Source: an uncultured Selenomonadales bacterium (GTDB taxonomy: Bacteria > Bacillota > Negativicutes > Selenomonadales > Selenomonadaceae). Taken from it: 13,740 nt of DNA. A program made the translations under genes and the position numbers. Each line of letters begins with the position of its first letter. The first letter of the stretch is position 1. The notes under the pieces were generated by a model. The model was not told where the DNA came from and made no database searches. It saw only the letters and a program-made list of their open reading frames with translations. Location of the stretch: assembly GCA_947165405.1 (NCBI GenBank), contig CAMVAG010000034.1:1-13740 (forward strand), written 5' to 3'. This document shows, piece by piece, positions 13,627-13,740 of this stretch.

Positions 13627-13667
13627 AGCCCGTCACTCGAAATGAGCGGCGGGCTGATTTTTTTTTT
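13627..13667 (+). terminator. Rho-independent terminator
   Basis: agcccgtcactc (13627-13638) pairs with gagcggcgggct (13644-13655) in a 12-bp stem with one G-U pair and one A-C mismatch, loop gaaat, followed by GA and ten T residues (13658-13667). It ends transcription of the small zinc-motif gene. On the minus strand it lies just after efp, but the sequence following in that direction is not T-rich, so it is mainly a plus-strand terminator. Confidence 0.88.
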
Positions 13668-13681
13668 GCGTCGGAAAATTT

Positions 13682-13740
13682 TTATGCGCGTTCGATGTAA
13701 GCACCTGTGCGCGTGTCGATTCTCAAAACATCGCCCTCAT
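13682..13740 (-). CDS. efp: Elongation factor P, C-terminal end only
   Basis: The last 18 codons and a TAA stop are inside the window; the rest lies beyond its right edge. The visible tail EGDVLRIDTRTGAYIERA is the characteristic C-terminus of elongation factor P (domain III), which helps ribosomes stalled on proline runs. The partial first codon ends in AT, compatible with the Asn commonly found before this Glu. The gene converges on the peptidase and zinc-motif genes. Confidence 0.9.
   Translation of the reverse strand, partial: EGDVLRIDTRTGAYIERA

Overview
The window reads as chromosomal DNA of a diderm Firmicute, most likely a member of the Negativicutes. The evidence is strong Gram-positive-style ribosome binding sites (AAGGAGG, GGGAGG) in front of most genes, combined with an outer-membrane secretin, an anaerobic-type (cbi) cobalamin pathway, a clostripain-family protease and a TIGR04076-type small protein. 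No rRNA, tRNA, transposase or CRISPR array is visible, so the taxonomic placement is an inference from gene content.

Region 1 (1-6393, all on the minus strand, transcribed right to left) is a Tad/Flp type IVb pilus locus. A good promoter (6366-6393) precedes cpaB (inner-membrane/periplasmic assembly protein), the secretin cpaC/rcpA, two consecutive tadZ/cpaE-like ATPases, tadB (inner-membrane platform) and finally the pilin flp, which has its own promoter and is cut by the window edge. The assembly ATPase tadA/cpaF, normally between tadZ and tadB, is not there; neither tadC nor a prepilin peptidase gene is in the window. Between the secretin and the first tadZ lies a cluster of three hairpins that resembles a dispersed repeat.

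Region 2 (6544-10639, minus strand) is a compact gene string: an HGSNAT-like membrane acyltransferase homologue, cbiT, cbiC, a TIGR04076-type small protein and cbiA. The three cbi products catalyse successive late steps of corrin-ring synthesis, ending at cobyrinate a,c-diamide. Gene starts and stops overlap or nearly touch, so this is probably one operon. cbiA carries an in-frame repeat insertion containing four copies of a 7-bp unit in its interdomain linker.

Region 3 (10640-13667, plus strand) is divergently transcribed: a secreted clostripain-like (C11) cysteine peptidase under a consensus promoter whose spacer is a 15-A homopolymer, followed by a small secreted protein made almost only of four DnaJ-type CxxC zinc motifs, and a strong terminator. 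The window ends in the 3' end of efp (elongation factor P) on the minus strand.

The observations most worth a second look are the paired TadZ proteins with reciprocal Walker A losses, the two possible slippage sites (the A15 promoter spacer and the 7-bp repeat in cbiA), the Ser/Asn/Tyr-rich insert in the secretin, and the secreted J-domain-less DnaJ-type zinc protein beside the protease.
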